Notes: generated from the sequence alone by a model not told the origin. DNA of 64,000 nt from Bacteroidota bacterium (GCA_016713525.1 JADJOZ010000033.1:124001-188000); one strand, 5' to 3'. Numbered from the stretch's first letter, positions 27,076 through 36,075 are shown. Numbers and translations: made by a program.

Positions 27076-28515
27076 ATGGAAAAAAGAATATTAATATTAG
27101 ATGACGATACAGATATTTGCACTCTCTTGAGCAGGTTTCTGACTAAAAACGGTTACACAACGGAGACGGCTTTCAGTGGGTCTAAAGCTGTGGAAATGCT
27201 GAAAGTTGGAAAGTTCGACTTACTCATCAGTGATTTCCGTTTGGGAGATACTGATGGTTTGAAATTACTTGAAAAATTACATCTGGAAGGATTGATATTG
27301 CCAGTCATTATTATTACCGGCTATTCCGATATTAAAATGGCAGTAAATGTAATCAAAGCAGGGGCACTCGATTATGTATCGAAGCCACTGATTCCGGATG
27401 AAATTTTAATGATGGTAAAAAGAGCTCTGGGTGAAGGAGTCAATGATGAAAATGTGACGTTTAAAGCACGGTCAGGTTCGGCGAAAAAAGCATTTAATGT
27501 ATCTTCTTTCCTGGTCGGCAAAAGTAAAGTGGCACTTGAATTATATCGTCAAATTGATTTGGTGGCACCTACAAATTACTCTGTAATAATTTATGGAGAA
27601 AGTGGCTCAGGAAAAGAAGCTGTTGCAAGAAGCATTCATGATCGCAGCGACCGTCGGAGTAAACCTTTTGTAGCTATGGATTGCGGAGCGATTTCCAGAG
27701 AGCTGGCAGGAAGCGAACTTTTTGGTCATGAAAAAGGTTCGTTTACAGGAGCAATTAATTCCAAAATCGGACACTTTGAACTGGCAAATGGAGGAACATT
27801 ATTTCTCGATGAAATAGGAAATCTGGGATATGATATTCAGGTGTCAATGCTGCGTGTGATTCAGGAACGCAGACTGAAAAGAATCGGAGGGAACAAGGAA
27901 ATTGACCTTGATGTAAGAATTGTTATTGCATCCAATGAGAATCTGGCAGTCGCTTTTCGTAATGGAAAATTCCGTGAAGATTTGTATCACCGATTTAATG
28001 AGTTTACAATTAATGTTCCGCCCCTGCGCGAAAGAGATAAAGATATTGTACCATTCGCTGAACATTTTCTGCAGGAAACAAATGTGGAATTACAACGGAA
28101 TATTATTGGTTTTTCCGATGAAGTGAAAGATATTTTTATGCAGTATTCCTGGCCGGGTAATATCAGAGAATTAAAAAATATGATTAAACGCGCCGCTCTG
28201 CTTACCAAAGGTGAAATTATAAATGTTGAGGCATTACCCGATGAAATGAAATCTCCTGAAAAGAGTTTATTTCTTTCAACAGGATCAACTGCAAATGGTG
28301 AAGTTGCTAACAAAACAGTAAATTTTGGTAAGTCCACTACCAACCTGAAAGAAGCAGCGCTGGAAGCAGAATACGAAACAATAATGAATGTCTTACAGAA
28401 AGTGCAATTTAATAAATCCAAAGCAGCCCGTTTGCTCAATATTGACAGAAAAACGCTATACAATAAAATGAAACATTATAATCTGCTCAACGAGTCAGAT
28501 GGTACTTCTGTTTAG
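27076..28515 (+). CDS. NtrC-family sigma-54-dependent response regulator
   Basis: A 479-residue enhancer-binding protein: receiver at 1-120 with phospho-acceptor D53 (LLISDFRLGDTDG), AAA+ domain at about 150-390, and a Fis-type helix-turn-helix at 440-475 (KAARLLNIDRKTLYNKMK). The AAA+ part has Walker A GESGSGKE, the sigma-54 contact loop GSFTGA (a common, active variant of GAFTGA), Walker B GGTLFLDEIGN, and an arginine-finger region. It should activate RpoN promoters by ATP hydrolysis. It lies inside a region dense in -24/-12-like elements, making it the natural candidate activator for them. A terminator follows directly. Confidence 0.95.
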   Translation: MEKRILILDDDTDICTLLSRFLTKNGYTTETAFSGSKAVEMLKVGKFDLLISDFRLGDTDGLKLLEKLHLEGLILPVIIITGYSDIKMAVNVIKAGALDYVSKPLIPDEILMMVKRALGEGVNDENVTFKARSGSAKKAFNVSSFLVGKSKVALELYRQIDLVAPTNYSVIIYGESGSGKEAVARSIHDRSDRRSKPFVAMDCGAISRELAGSELFGHEKGSFTGAINSKIGHFELANGGTLFLDEIGNLGYDIQVSMLRVIQERRLKRIGGNKEIDLDVRIVIASNENLAVAFRNGKFREDLYHRFNEFTINVPPLRERDKDIVPFAEHFLQETNVELQRNIIGFSDEVKDIFMQYSWPGNIRELKNMIKRAALLTKGEIINVEALPDEMKSPEKSLFLSTGSTANGEVANKTVNFGKSTTNLKEAALEAEYETIMNVLQKVQFNKSKAARLLNIDRKTLYNKMKHYNLLNESDGTSV

Positions 28516-28520
28516 TTTTA

Positions 28521-28557
28521 AAAAGGCATTGATTCATTTCGAATCAATGCCTTTATT
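28521..28557. terminator. Bidirectional rho-independent terminator
   Basis: AAAGGCATTGATTC (28522-28535) pairs perfectly with GAATCAATGCCTTT (28541-28554) around a five-base loop, with A-rich and T-rich flanks. It lies between the convergent activator and barrel genes and can stop both. Confidence 0.88.
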
Positions 28558-28577
28558 TTGTGAACGATTATCAATAA

Positions 28578-29225
28578 TCAAAAACTTACTCCAATATATA
28601 GTTGCACCTGTGAATTCATTGCATCTGAAAAAGTATAGTTCACACCATTAAATGATTTCTCTTTTTCTATTTTATCGAGACCCATCGAATATCTTACACC
28701 ACCGTGAATATTTGATACATCAATCCCAATTCCTCCAAGTAATCCCCAGTCGGTTTGCTTGAAATTGTCTTTGTCGATCTCTTCTTCAAAATCGAATAAA
28801 CCTACACTAGAATCATTTTTAGCTTTTGCCCGAACCAAAAATGAAAAGTATGGTCCTCCATGAAGATTGATATTTTCATTAAGCTGAATTACGGCAAGAA
28901 CAGGAATTTCAATGTACTCTATTTTTAATGAAGTCTTACCATCAAAGAAGTCGTTGTCGTAAGTAAGCTCTGATCCCTTTGTAGTGTATAATAATTCACC
29001 CTGAACTCCGAAGTAATCTGTAAGGTTCAATTTGCCGAAAATACCTAAATGGTATCCTAACAATCCTTTTTCATCATCAACATCCTCCAGATTTAACCAG
29101 GAATAATTAGCTCCGGCTTTAATTCCTAAATTTACCAGTTTATCATTATTCTGGGCAACCGATTTATCAAATAGCATCATCACCAATGCTGTGACTGATG
29201 CTAAATAAAGTAATGTGCGTTTCAT
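28578..29225 (-). CDS. Outer-membrane beta-barrel protein (porin-family/PorT-like)
   Basis: A 215-residue protein with a signal peptide (about 1-25, ending SVAQ) and an eight-strand-type barrel: LGIKAGANYSWLNL, LGYHLGIFGKLNLTDYFGVQ, IEIPVLAVIQLNENINLHGGP-type strands, WGLLGGIGIDVSNIHGGVRY, and a last strand VQLYIGVSF with terminal phenylalanine. This is the outer-membrane beta-barrel family 2 common in Bacteroidota. Function is not predictable. It is a single-gene unit, convergent with the sigma-54 activator, and has a weak -24/-12-like element upstream. Confidence 0.85.
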   Translation of the reverse strand: MKRTLLYLASVTALVMMLFDKSVAQNNDKLVNLGIKAGANYSWLNLEDVDDEKGLLGYHLGIFGKLNLTDYFGVQGELLYTTKGSELTYDNDFFDGKTSLKIEYIEIPVLAVIQLNENINLHGGPYFSFLVRAKAKNDSSVGLFDFEEEIDKDNFKQTDWGLLGGIGIDVSNIHGGVRYSMGLDKIEKEKSFNGVNYTFSDAMNSQVQLYIGVSF

Positions 29226-29262
29226 AATTATTTAGTTTAGAAGTTTAGTTCTGGTAGTTATT

Positions 29263-29277
29263 GGAAGAATTGTACCA
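29263..29277 (-). promoter_or_regulatory. Weak -24/-12-like element before the barrel gene
   Basis: Minus-strand TGGTACAATTCTTCC starts 52 bases before the ATG at 29225. The -24 half fits; the -12 reads TTCC instead of TTGC. Nothing else is visible in the 336-base gap 29226-29561. Confidence 0.22.
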
Positions 29278-29561
29278 TAGCCCATAATGTTTGTACAGAC
29301 CAGATAATCAAGCTGATAAGACAGGAGTTATTTTAATATTATGGGGATAATGTGCACACTTTGGGAAAAGAATCTACCAATAATATTGCAACAGATATCC
29401 TCCCGGTATGAAATTGTATTCTCGGTTTTAACAAACACCAGTTTGAGATATTTTTAATGTTTGCTTTGTAGAACAAAATCATACCGTGAGTTTTTGACTG
29501 TTCAGTCATCATCTTTAAAATGAAAAGTTAAGATTTTCAAATAATATGCAGAGTATCAATC

Positions 29562-30224
29562 TTATTTCAATTTCCAGTTAACAAAGCTATCTATTATTTT
29601 GAAGTCTATTTTTTCATCCTGCATGATTTTGACAATGAGACTTGTTGGGTTCGGAGAGCCATCCATACTTTGTAGAATTTCCATCTGCATGTCGTCAATC
29701 ACTTTCAGTAAAATTCCCAGTCCCTTATTGAAATATAAGTAACCCGTTTCATGTCTTGTGTGGCCGTGTTTGGAACCACACATTGGATCATAGCAGTTGT
29801 ATGTAATGACTTTATAAACCGGAATAGTTTGACCAAGAAATTCGTAGTATTTAATTTCGGTATTCGCTTTGAAGGTGAATTTCGCGAATGAAAGTGAATC
29901 GGCTTGTTGTTTATTTTCCGGGTGAGGAATTTTAATTAGAGATTCCATAACTGCTCTTGGATTTGGAAATTCACAGGTATACCCCTGACCCGGCTCTTCA
30001 GCAAGATCTACCGATTTGTATTGTAAAGTATTAAATTCTAGACCGTAACCAGAAGGGTAGCAAAATATATATTTAACATTTTTGACTGTTTTTGCACCAG
30101 ATGCTGTATTGTTGCCTGTTTGAGTAAAAGCAGGCTTGCAAATCAAAGATAATAATATAATCAATGTAATAACTTTGAATCGTTGCAGGAAGTACATTGC
30201 CATGAAGTTGTTTTGTATAAACAA
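29562..30224 (-). CDS. Exported protein of unknown function
   Basis: The frame gives 220 residues from an ATG at 30224; a start at the ATG at 30203 (MAMYFLQRFK) is as likely, since it places the signal peptide (ending PAFTQ) at a normal distance. The mature part has two short cysteine-containing motifs, YIFCYPSGYGLEF and YNCYDPMCGSKHGH, the latter with C, C and H residues that could bind metal or form a disulfide. No domain is recognised. It is a single gene upstream of the barrel gene on the same strand, with a 336-base gap between. Confidence 0.65.
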   Translation of the reverse strand: MFIQNNFMAMYFLQRFKVITLIILLSLICKPAFTQTGNNTASGAKTVKNVKYIFCYPSGYGLEFNTLQYKSVDLAEEPGQGYTCEFPNPRAVMESLIKIPHPENKQQADSLSFAKFTFKANTEIKYYEFLGQTIPVYKVITYNCYDPMCGSKHGHTRHETGYLYFNKGLGILLKVIDDMQMEILQSMDGSPNPTSLIVKIMQDEKIDFKIIDSFVNWKLK

Positions 30225-30341
30225 TTAAAATATACCCAAGGGTACTTTACAGAAGCAATTTCAGTGAAATTCCATAAACATACAAGTATAATTATTTGCC
30301 TGCTACCGGAATTGGAGAATTAATTCAAAATTCGGATCAAA

Positions 30342-31694
30342 CTATTGTTTCAACAATTTAAAACTATATTTATTTTTGGGAGTATTAATTTGCAGTATAT
30401 ACATCCCGGAGGAAAGAGTTTGCATAGGTATTTTAGTGGATTGAGCCTGAATTTCCTGGTCATATACAATTCTACTTGTCAAATCACAAACCTGTATGGT
30501 TGTGTTTTTCGGAATTTCGGGGATGCTGACTTCAATGAAATCTATGACGGGATTCGGATACCAGCTTATTTGTAATGAAGAATTTGTTTCATTAACCCCT
30601 GTAGATTCATTTTGTCTTCCCGCAATCAGATTAGGTAGTCCAAGATTACATATTCCGGTTAATAAATCAATTCCTGAAGGAGTAAAACCGGATGCCAAAC
30701 CGGATGAATCGGGATTTTCAATCACGCCCAAAAAATTGGAATTGTATTGTGTGCAATAAATTCTTCCATCAGGGCCCAACTGCATGGTTCCTATTTCAAA
30801 CAGGCCCGGACCACCGATTAAAAATTCAGAGGCTTTAATTGTTGCTGCATTGTTCGAGGTGATATCATATTGGTAGATGGTATAGATACTGGGATTTACC
30901 GCAGCATAAAGTTTCGTTTCATCAGGAGAAAATGATACTCCATAACATTGCGATACCCCATTATCGAAATGAATGTCATTCGTAACAATACCGGTGTTCT
31001 TGTTAAAATTATATATTGAAATATTTGGAAGACCTGAAGTTTCATAATTTCCTAAAGCTATTTTATTTCCCGATTTGGAAAAACACATCTGACCAAGATC
31101 GTATTGATGTACTTGTCCTATAGTAGTTATCACCGGAGTGGTGTTTACCCCTGAGCTACTAACTAAATACGCTTTGAATGTGTTGACATCAAACATCACC
31201 ACCCATACATCAGTTCCATTGGAATGAAAAGTTGCAGCTTGCTTTTCTGATTGAGCAACACCATTTAAAATAATATTTTTATTGGAAGTGATAGCACCAA
31301 ATCCGCCGTTCAATGACATATCCACTTCAGAATATGCATATACCATGTCAAGAGAGAAAATGTAATAAATAGTTGATGCTCCGGGTTTCTTAACAATTAT
31401 TGCCGACTGTGTGGAAGATGAATTTCCGGTAAGACCAGTTCCGTTACTCATAATTGAATGTGAATGGTCATAAACGGTTATACCATCTGTATAGAAAAGA
31501 ATGTTACCGGCACTATCGCTTATGGATGCACATCCTTCACCGGCATTCATAATACTATTTGTAAGTGTTACGGGTGTACTTCCATTGAAATCAATTCCGG
31601 ACTGATTACCAAAATACCAGATGTAGTCTTCCTTTTGGGCATTGACAAGAATAGTACTCATCAAAAATAGCAGAGAAGTAATTATGATTTTCAT
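30342..31694 (-). CDS. T9SS type A sorting domain protein with beta-propeller-like body
   Basis: A 450-residue secreted protein: signal peptide at 1-19 (LVNAQ), then repeated beta units (WYFGNQSGIDFNGSTPV, FSPDETKLYAAVNP, LGPDGRIYCTQYNSN) that look like a seven-bladed propeller as seen in Bacteroidota proteins with PKD and gliding-motility C-termini. A T9SS type A domain occupies about 375-450 (ISWYPNPVIDFIEVSIPE through GMYILQINTPKNKYSFKLLKQ). The C-terminal domain directs export through the Por secretion system and attachment to the surface. Substrate or ligand is unknown. A good TTTG-N20-TACATTTG promoter lies upstream. Confidence 0.85.
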   Translation of the reverse strand: MKIIITSLLFLMSTILVNAQKEDYIWYFGNQSGIDFNGSTPVTLTNSIMNAGEGCASISDSAGNILFYTDGITVYDHSHSIMSNGTGLTGNSSSTQSAIIVKKPGASTIYYIFSLDMVYAYSEVDMSLNGGFGAITSNKNIILNGVAQSEKQAATFHSNGTDVWVVMFDVNTFKAYLVSSSGVNTTPVITTIGQVHQYDLGQMCFSKSGNKIALGNYETSGLPNISIYNFNKNTGIVTNDIHFDNGVSQCYGVSFSPDETKLYAAVNPSIYTIYQYDITSNNAATIKASEFLIGGPGLFEIGTMQLGPDGRIYCTQYNSNFLGVIENPDSSGLASGFTPSGIDLLTGICNLGLPNLIAGRQNESTGVNETNSSLQISWYPNPVIDFIEVSIPEIPKNTTIQVCDLTSRIVYDQEIQAQSTKIPMQTLSSGMYILQINTPKNKYSFKLLKQ

Positions 31695-31736
31695 AGAATT
31701 GATTTTAATAGAAAATGTAAAGAAGGTTTATCTTAT

Positions 31737-31768
31737 CAAATGTAATATAAATGCATCTGATTCGCAAA
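31737..31768 (-). promoter_or_regulatory. Bacteroidota-type promoter (TTTG-N20-TACATTTG)
   Basis: Read on the minus strand, TTTG (31768-31765) is followed after 20 bases by TACATTTG (31744-31737). This is the -33/-7 architecture known for the primary sigma factor of Bacteroidota. The -7 box lies 43 bases before the ATG at 31694. Confidence 0.6.
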
Positions 31769-31843
31769 CGGTAACCGGAAATGGACCGGCAGCGTACCTG
31801 AATAGATGCATTTGAAGTAGAAAAGTTGCAAATGGCAGAAAAA

Positions 31844-32122
31844 TTACTGCGTTTTCAATTTATAACCGGCTTCGGTGACTATTTTTTCAATTTTATTGGC
31901 AGCATTGGGTCCCACGCCATGCAGTTTTAGGAGTTCTTTTTTTGACCATTTTGAAAGGTCCTTGATGCCATAAATCCCTTGTGCCACCAGAGCTCGTCGA
32001 GCCGGGGCGCCAATAGTGGCAAAAACGCCTTCTTTAGGGTTATTGATAGATTCGCAGACCGGACATACCGGGCAATCGCTGGATTTATGGAAGGAATGAC
32101 CGTAGAGGCAGGTTTTAAGCAT
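31844..32122 (-). CDS. Mini zinc-ribbon plus helix-hairpin-helix protein (RpoA-CTD-like)
   Basis: A 92-residue protein with an N-terminal cysteine/histidine cluster (C5, H9, H12, C17, C20, C23: LYGHSFHKSSDCPVCPVCES) likely to bind zinc. A helix-hairpin-helix domain of the RNA polymerase alpha C-terminal type follows (about 38-88: APARRALVAQGIYGIKDLSK, LLKLHGVGPNAANKIEKIV). The family is common in Bacteroidota and is probably a nucleic-acid-binding adaptor; its exact role is unknown. It is divergent from the DEAH helicase gene 202 bases away. Confidence 0.82.
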   Translation of the reverse strand: MLKTCLYGHSFHKSSDCPVCPVCESINNPKEGVFATIGAPARRALVAQGIYGIKDLSKWSKKELLKLHGVGPNAANKIEKIVTEAGYKLKTQ

Positions 32123-32324
32123 TTATACATCAATTAATAATCAAAGGATTATCTGAAATATTTTGTTCGCAATTGATATGATGGGGTAAAAATATGAAAC
32201 TTTACTAAAGTGGAAAGTCGCTTTAACTGTGAATTATTGCATATAATTGGTAACTTTGCAGCAGCCTTTTGACTAACGGCTATAGCATAAGTAATTATTT
32301 TCAGCAATTAATCTGCCTTTACCA

Positions 32325-33854
32325 ATGTCTGATACCCTTCAACCGGCTTCATCAAAAGCGGGGAAACAACTATACAGCTATCAGACAGGCGCTATTAATG
32401 ATATTTTCAAGCGCCTCGAAGATCACCCTGCCCGTTACAATTTACTTTATCAGTTACCTACCGGTGGGGGCAAGACGGTCATATTTTCTGAGATAACCAA
32501 AAAATATATTCAGAATACCGGCAAAAAAGTATTGATTTTAACACATCGGGTAGAGCTTTGTTCTCAAACTCATCAAATGTTAAATGAGTTTGGAGTGGTG
32601 AATATGGTAATTAACAGCGATGTTAAAACTTTACCGGTTCCGAATCCGAATATGTGTTTTGTGGCTATGGTTGAAACGCTGAATAACCGACTTCGTGACG
32701 AAATCCTTGATCTCGACAATATCGGCTTAATGATCGTCGATGAAGCGCACTACAATTCATTTGGTAAATTGTTCAGATTTTATGAAAAGGGTGTAGTGCT
32801 GGGTGTTACAGCTACACCTCTTAGTTCCAATATCAAAATACGGATGAAGGATACCTACGATGAACTCATTGTAGGGGAGTCTATTTCATCACTTATTAAG
32901 ATGGGATTTCTTGCAAAGGCAACTACTTATCATTATCAGGTTGGTCTCACATCTCTCAAGGTAGGAAGAAATGGTGATTATACAGTAAGTTCTTCAGAGC
33001 GGCTATATAACAATCACGCAATGCAGGATAAGTTGCTTGGCGCCTATAAGGAAAAGTGTATTGGCAAGAAGACATTGATATTTAATAATGGTATTGCCAC
33101 ATCTCAATATGTGTACGCTTCTTTTCAGGATGCCGGTTACGATATCCGACATTTGGATCACACACACAGTGCCCGCGAACGTAAAGAAATTTTACAGTGG
33201 TTTCGCGATAAGCCTGATGCCATATTAACATCTGTAAGTATTCTTACTACCGGATTTGATGAGCCAACTGTAGAGTGTATCATCCTTAACAGAGCAACCA
33301 AATCCCTTACACTGTATTTTCAAATGATTGGCCGAGGATCACGCGTTCTTCCCAATAAAAAGGAATTCATGGTGATTGATCTTGGAAATAATTTATACCG
33401 TTTTGGTTTATGGGATGCTGATGTTGACTGGGTAAGTATCTTTAAAACTCCGGAATTGTATCTTGCAGATCTGAGAAGTGATGAAGAAATTGAGTACAAC
33501 TTTAAGTATGTCATGCCCGATGAGTTACGTGCTATGTTTAGCAAATCTGCGGTCATTGATATGAATATTTCTGATATTCATAAAGATGTAATGGCAACCG
33601 GAGAACGTCCTAAGGAAGTAATTGAAATTTCAATCAGACAACACCTGCAGATGTGTATTGAGAATAGTAACAATCTGAATGAAGCCATGCATCTGGCCGA
33701 TCTGCTCAAAGAAGAAATTGAATTTCGAGTCAGAATATTTTGTCGCTGTCTGAGCAAAACTTCCGAAAGTTATGTGAGATGGTTGTCGGAAGATTATGTA
33801 AGGAAACTAAAAATCGGAATCATCCGGCATTCTCAGACCATGCATTTATGGTAG
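32325..33854 (+). CDS. DEAD/DEAH-box superfamily 2 helicase
   Basis: A 509-residue SF2 helicase with Walker A PTGGGKT (45-51), DEAH (139-142), motif III region VTATPLSS, and the second RecA domain with LTTGFDEPTVECIILNRATK and motif VI QMIGRGSR. All ATPase motifs are intact. The N-terminal Q-type region (LYSYQTGAINDIFKRL) and overall layout resemble RAD25/XPB-like and UvrB-type single-protein helicases. The C-terminal 120 residues are a helical domain not recognised. It is a stand-alone gene, so a role in repair or RNA handling cannot be decided. Confidence 0.9.
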   Translation: MSDTLQPASSKAGKQLYSYQTGAINDIFKRLEDHPARYNLLYQLPTGGGKTVIFSEITKKYIQNTGKKVLILTHRVELCSQTHQMLNEFGVVNMVINSDVKTLPVPNPNMCFVAMVETLNNRLRDEILDLDNIGLMIVDEAHYNSFGKLFRFYEKGVVLGVTATPLSSNIKIRMKDTYDELIVGESISSLIKMGFLAKATTYHYQVGLTSLKVGRNGDYTVSSSERLYNNHAMQDKLLGAYKEKCIGKKTLIFNNGIATSQYVYASFQDAGYDIRHLDHTHSARERKEILQWFRDKPDAILTSVSILTTGFDEPTVECIILNRATKSLTLYFQMIGRGSRVLPNKKEFMVIDLGNNLYRFGLWDADVDWVSIFKTPELYLADLRSDEEIEYNFKYVMPDELRAMFSKSAVIDMNISDIHKDVMATGERPKEVIEISIRQHLQMCIENSNNLNEAMHLADLLKEEIEFRVRIFCRCLSKTSESYVRWLSEDYVRKLKIGIIRHSQTMHLW

Positions 33855-34000
33855 CCACATGTGTTTAAAATGGTGTGATTGACTAAAATTTCATTATTCA
33901 CTATTCAATTCTTGTTAGTTAATATTCAATAAAAACTTTTTGAGAACGAAAAGCTATCAACTACGGAAGATGTACAATAAGAAATTGTTTACTGACTTAA

Positions 34001-34666
34001 TCAGCCTTTTGCTTCTTTAATAATTCCATTTTCCAAAGCATACCAAACCAAACCTGCGATATTCCGGGAATGAGTTTTATCGAGTAATTTTTTACGATGG
34101 CCTTCAATAGTTTTTTCTGAGAGACATAGTATTTCAGAAATTTCTCTTGTTGAATATTGCTGGCAAATCAAACGAAGGATATCCTCTTCACGAGTGGTAA
34201 TATCATTGGTAATATGTTTTTTCTTAAGAGTAGTTGAATTTGAAAATTCCTTGAGCAGAAAAACTTCAGCAACATCTTTGGCGTAATAATTTTTGCCTGC
34301 CAGCATATTTTGGAAAGCTTCAAGCAGTTCCAGTTTATTGGTGTTTTTTAACAGGTAACCATTAGCACCTGCTTTAAACATATTCACAATGTTTGCACGG
34401 TCATCCATCATAGAAAGACCCAGAATTTTCACCTCCTGATTAGTTTTCCGAATATGAGTAGTTGCTTCAATACCATCCATTTCAGGCATTCGGATGTCCA
34501 TTACAATAATTTTTACCTGTGGGTTGGCTTCCAGTTTCTCAACTGCCTCTTTACCCGATGCGGCATGAATTACAGATTTTATATAAGGGATTCTTGAAAT
34601 CGTAACTTCAAGTCCTTTTCGAAATATTTCATGGTCATCGGCAAGTATTATTTCAATAGGTTCCAT
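34001..34666 (-). CDS. LuxR-family (NarL-type) response regulator
   Basis: A 221-residue regulator with a receiver domain (D10-D11, phospho-acceptor D57 in VMDIRMPEMDG, K109-type lysine in YLLKNTNK) and a LuxR helix-turn-helix at about 150-215 (TTREEDILRLICQQYSTREI, SEKTIEGHRKKLLDK). It is a DNA-binding transcription factor. The gene starts two bases after the stop of the HisKA_3 kinase, so the pair is a NarX/NarL-like two-component system. Targets are unknown. Confidence 0.94.
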   Translation of the reverse strand: MEPIEIILADDHEIFRKGLEVTISRIPYIKSVIHAASGKEAVEKLEANPQVKIIVMDIRMPEMDGIEATTHIRKTNQEVKILGLSMMDDRANIVNMFKAGANGYLLKNTNKLELLEAFQNMLAGKNYYAKDVAEVFLLKEFSNSTTLKKKHITNDITTREEDILRLICQQYSTREISEILCLSEKTIEGHRKKLLDKTHSRNIAGLVWYALENGIIKEAKG

Positions 34667-34668
34667 GA

Positions 34669-35460
34669 TTAATCAGTTGGTTTAATGGATTGATTTTTAA
34701 ACACAATAGTATAAGATGTCCCCTTTCCCGGTGAAGTGATTAAAGTATATTGGCCTGCATACAAACGCACACGCGCATCAATATTGGCCAGTCCCATTCC
34801 TTTATTAGATTCATTTGATATTTCAAAACCTATTCCGTCATCATTGTAGTTCAATGTCAATTCTCCCGGAATCTGGTTTAATGATATGTTGATATGTAAA
34901 CAGGATGCATGTTTAATGGAGTTATTCACCAATTCCTGTATAATGCGGAATACATTCACTCCAAACGGAGTGTCAAGGCCCGTTGGATTTGGCGAAACTG
35001 ATATTGAAAGTTCTGTTTTATTTCGTACAGAAAGCTGCTTTTGAAAGCGATCGAGTTCATAAACAAAACCATTATTGATTAGGTATTTAGATGCCTGATT
35101 ACGAATAATATTTCGCAAATCACCAACAACACCATCTAAAACAGTAATGCTTTCTTCGGCAAGTTGTACCGACCCCGGATCTTTGCTGTCTTCACGAATG
35201 GCATCAATCCTGAGTTTTAAGGCTGATAACCGGGCACCAATATCGTCGTGTAAATCTTCAGCTATACGGGTGCGCTCATTTTCCTGTGCATTGTAAACAG
35301 CATCAAGCAAAATCTTCTGTGATTTAACTCTTTGACGATATACATTATATATAATTATAATCAGCAATACGGCCATTATAAATACCGAAATGGAGATCAC
35401 CACTACTAAAGGCACTATTTCCTGTGAACCCATTACCTGGGCTGTTTTGATGGGATACAT
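34669..35460 (-). CDS. HisKA_3 family sensor histidine kinase
   Basis: A 263-residue kinase with one transmembrane helix (about 15-40), a HisKA_3 dimerisation domain with H71 (AEDLHDDIGARLSALKL), and an HATPase domain with N-box ELVNNSIKHA, DDGIGFE and GMGLANIDARV. The periplasmic part is almost absent (about 14 residues), so the stimulus is probably membrane-borne or relayed by a partner. The ancestral partner may be the membrane protein whose decayed gene lies directly upstream and overlaps this start by 28 bases. It pairs with the regulator at 34001. Confidence 0.93.
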   Translation of the reverse strand: MYPIKTAQVMGSQEIVPLVVVISISVFIMAVLLIIIIYNVYRQRVKSQKILLDAVYNAQENERTRIAEDLHDDIGARLSALKLRIDAIREDSKDPGSVQLAEESITVLDGVVGDLRNIIRNQASKYLINNGFVYELDRFQKQLSVRNKTELSISVSPNPTGLDTPFGVNVFRIIQELVNNSIKHASCLHINISLNQIPGELTLNYNDDGIGFEISNESNKGMGLANIDARVRLYAGQYTLITSPGKGTSYTIVFKNQSIKPTD

Positions 35461-36063
35461 GTTAACCCAAAGGTAAATATTAAATTGACTAATGTATTTA
35501 CTACCGAATGAATGATCCAGGTTTTACGCATAACATAGGTAGAATCATCAATCAAAAATGTAGCAGTAAAGAAAATGGCAATGTTAACAGAAAAATATAT
35601 AAATAATCCAGCAGCAATCCAGAATCCTGAGTCTTACCAAATTAAGGTTTTCCATTTTACTATAGCGGATTAAAGCATATGCAGACAAAGCCTGAACTAT
35701 CAATGATTCGCCAGTTCTGAAAATTGGAATTATAAGCATATGGTCCGGGATCAAAAATAGTTGTAAATAAACCATATCCTAAATAAGCAACTGACAATAT
35801 AATTGCCGGATAAAAAAATCCTTTTCTTTGAATATCAAATAAAAAAAGAAATCAAAACAAGTCCCTCTCAACATATAAAAATGTCAGCAAGGAGATTGTT
35901 GTTGATTTTGTTTGAATTTATATAAAATGAAATGCATTCTACTAGCACACACAAAAAATAAAAAATAATCAGCCGGGTTCTTTTCCGGCTGATTTAAATT
36001 TAATAATCCTGCAATAAATGGAGCAAGTACTGATATTGCGGATATGTATGCAAGAGTTTTCAA
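35433..36063 (-). pseudogene. Decayed integral membrane protein gene upstream of the kinase-regulator pair
   Basis: No ORF spans this gap, but conceptual translation of the minus strand across frames gives one continuous hydrophobic protein of about 210 residues. The pieces are LAYISAISVLAPFIAGLLNL (near 36055), VECISFYINSNKINNNLLAD, EGLVLISFFI, DIQRKGFFYPAIILSVAYLG with FDPGPYAYNSNFQNWRIIDS, QALSAYALIRYSKMENLNLV, DSGFWIAAGLFIYFSVNIAI and VMRKTWIIHSVVNTLVNLIF. At least four frameshifts and one in-frame TGA separate them. The pattern fits a six- to seven-helix membrane family often found next to NarL-type kinases in Bacteroidota. The remnant ends inside the kinase start, so it was once translationally coupled to it. 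Confidence 0.7.
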
Positions 36064-36075
36064 TCAAAATTTGTA

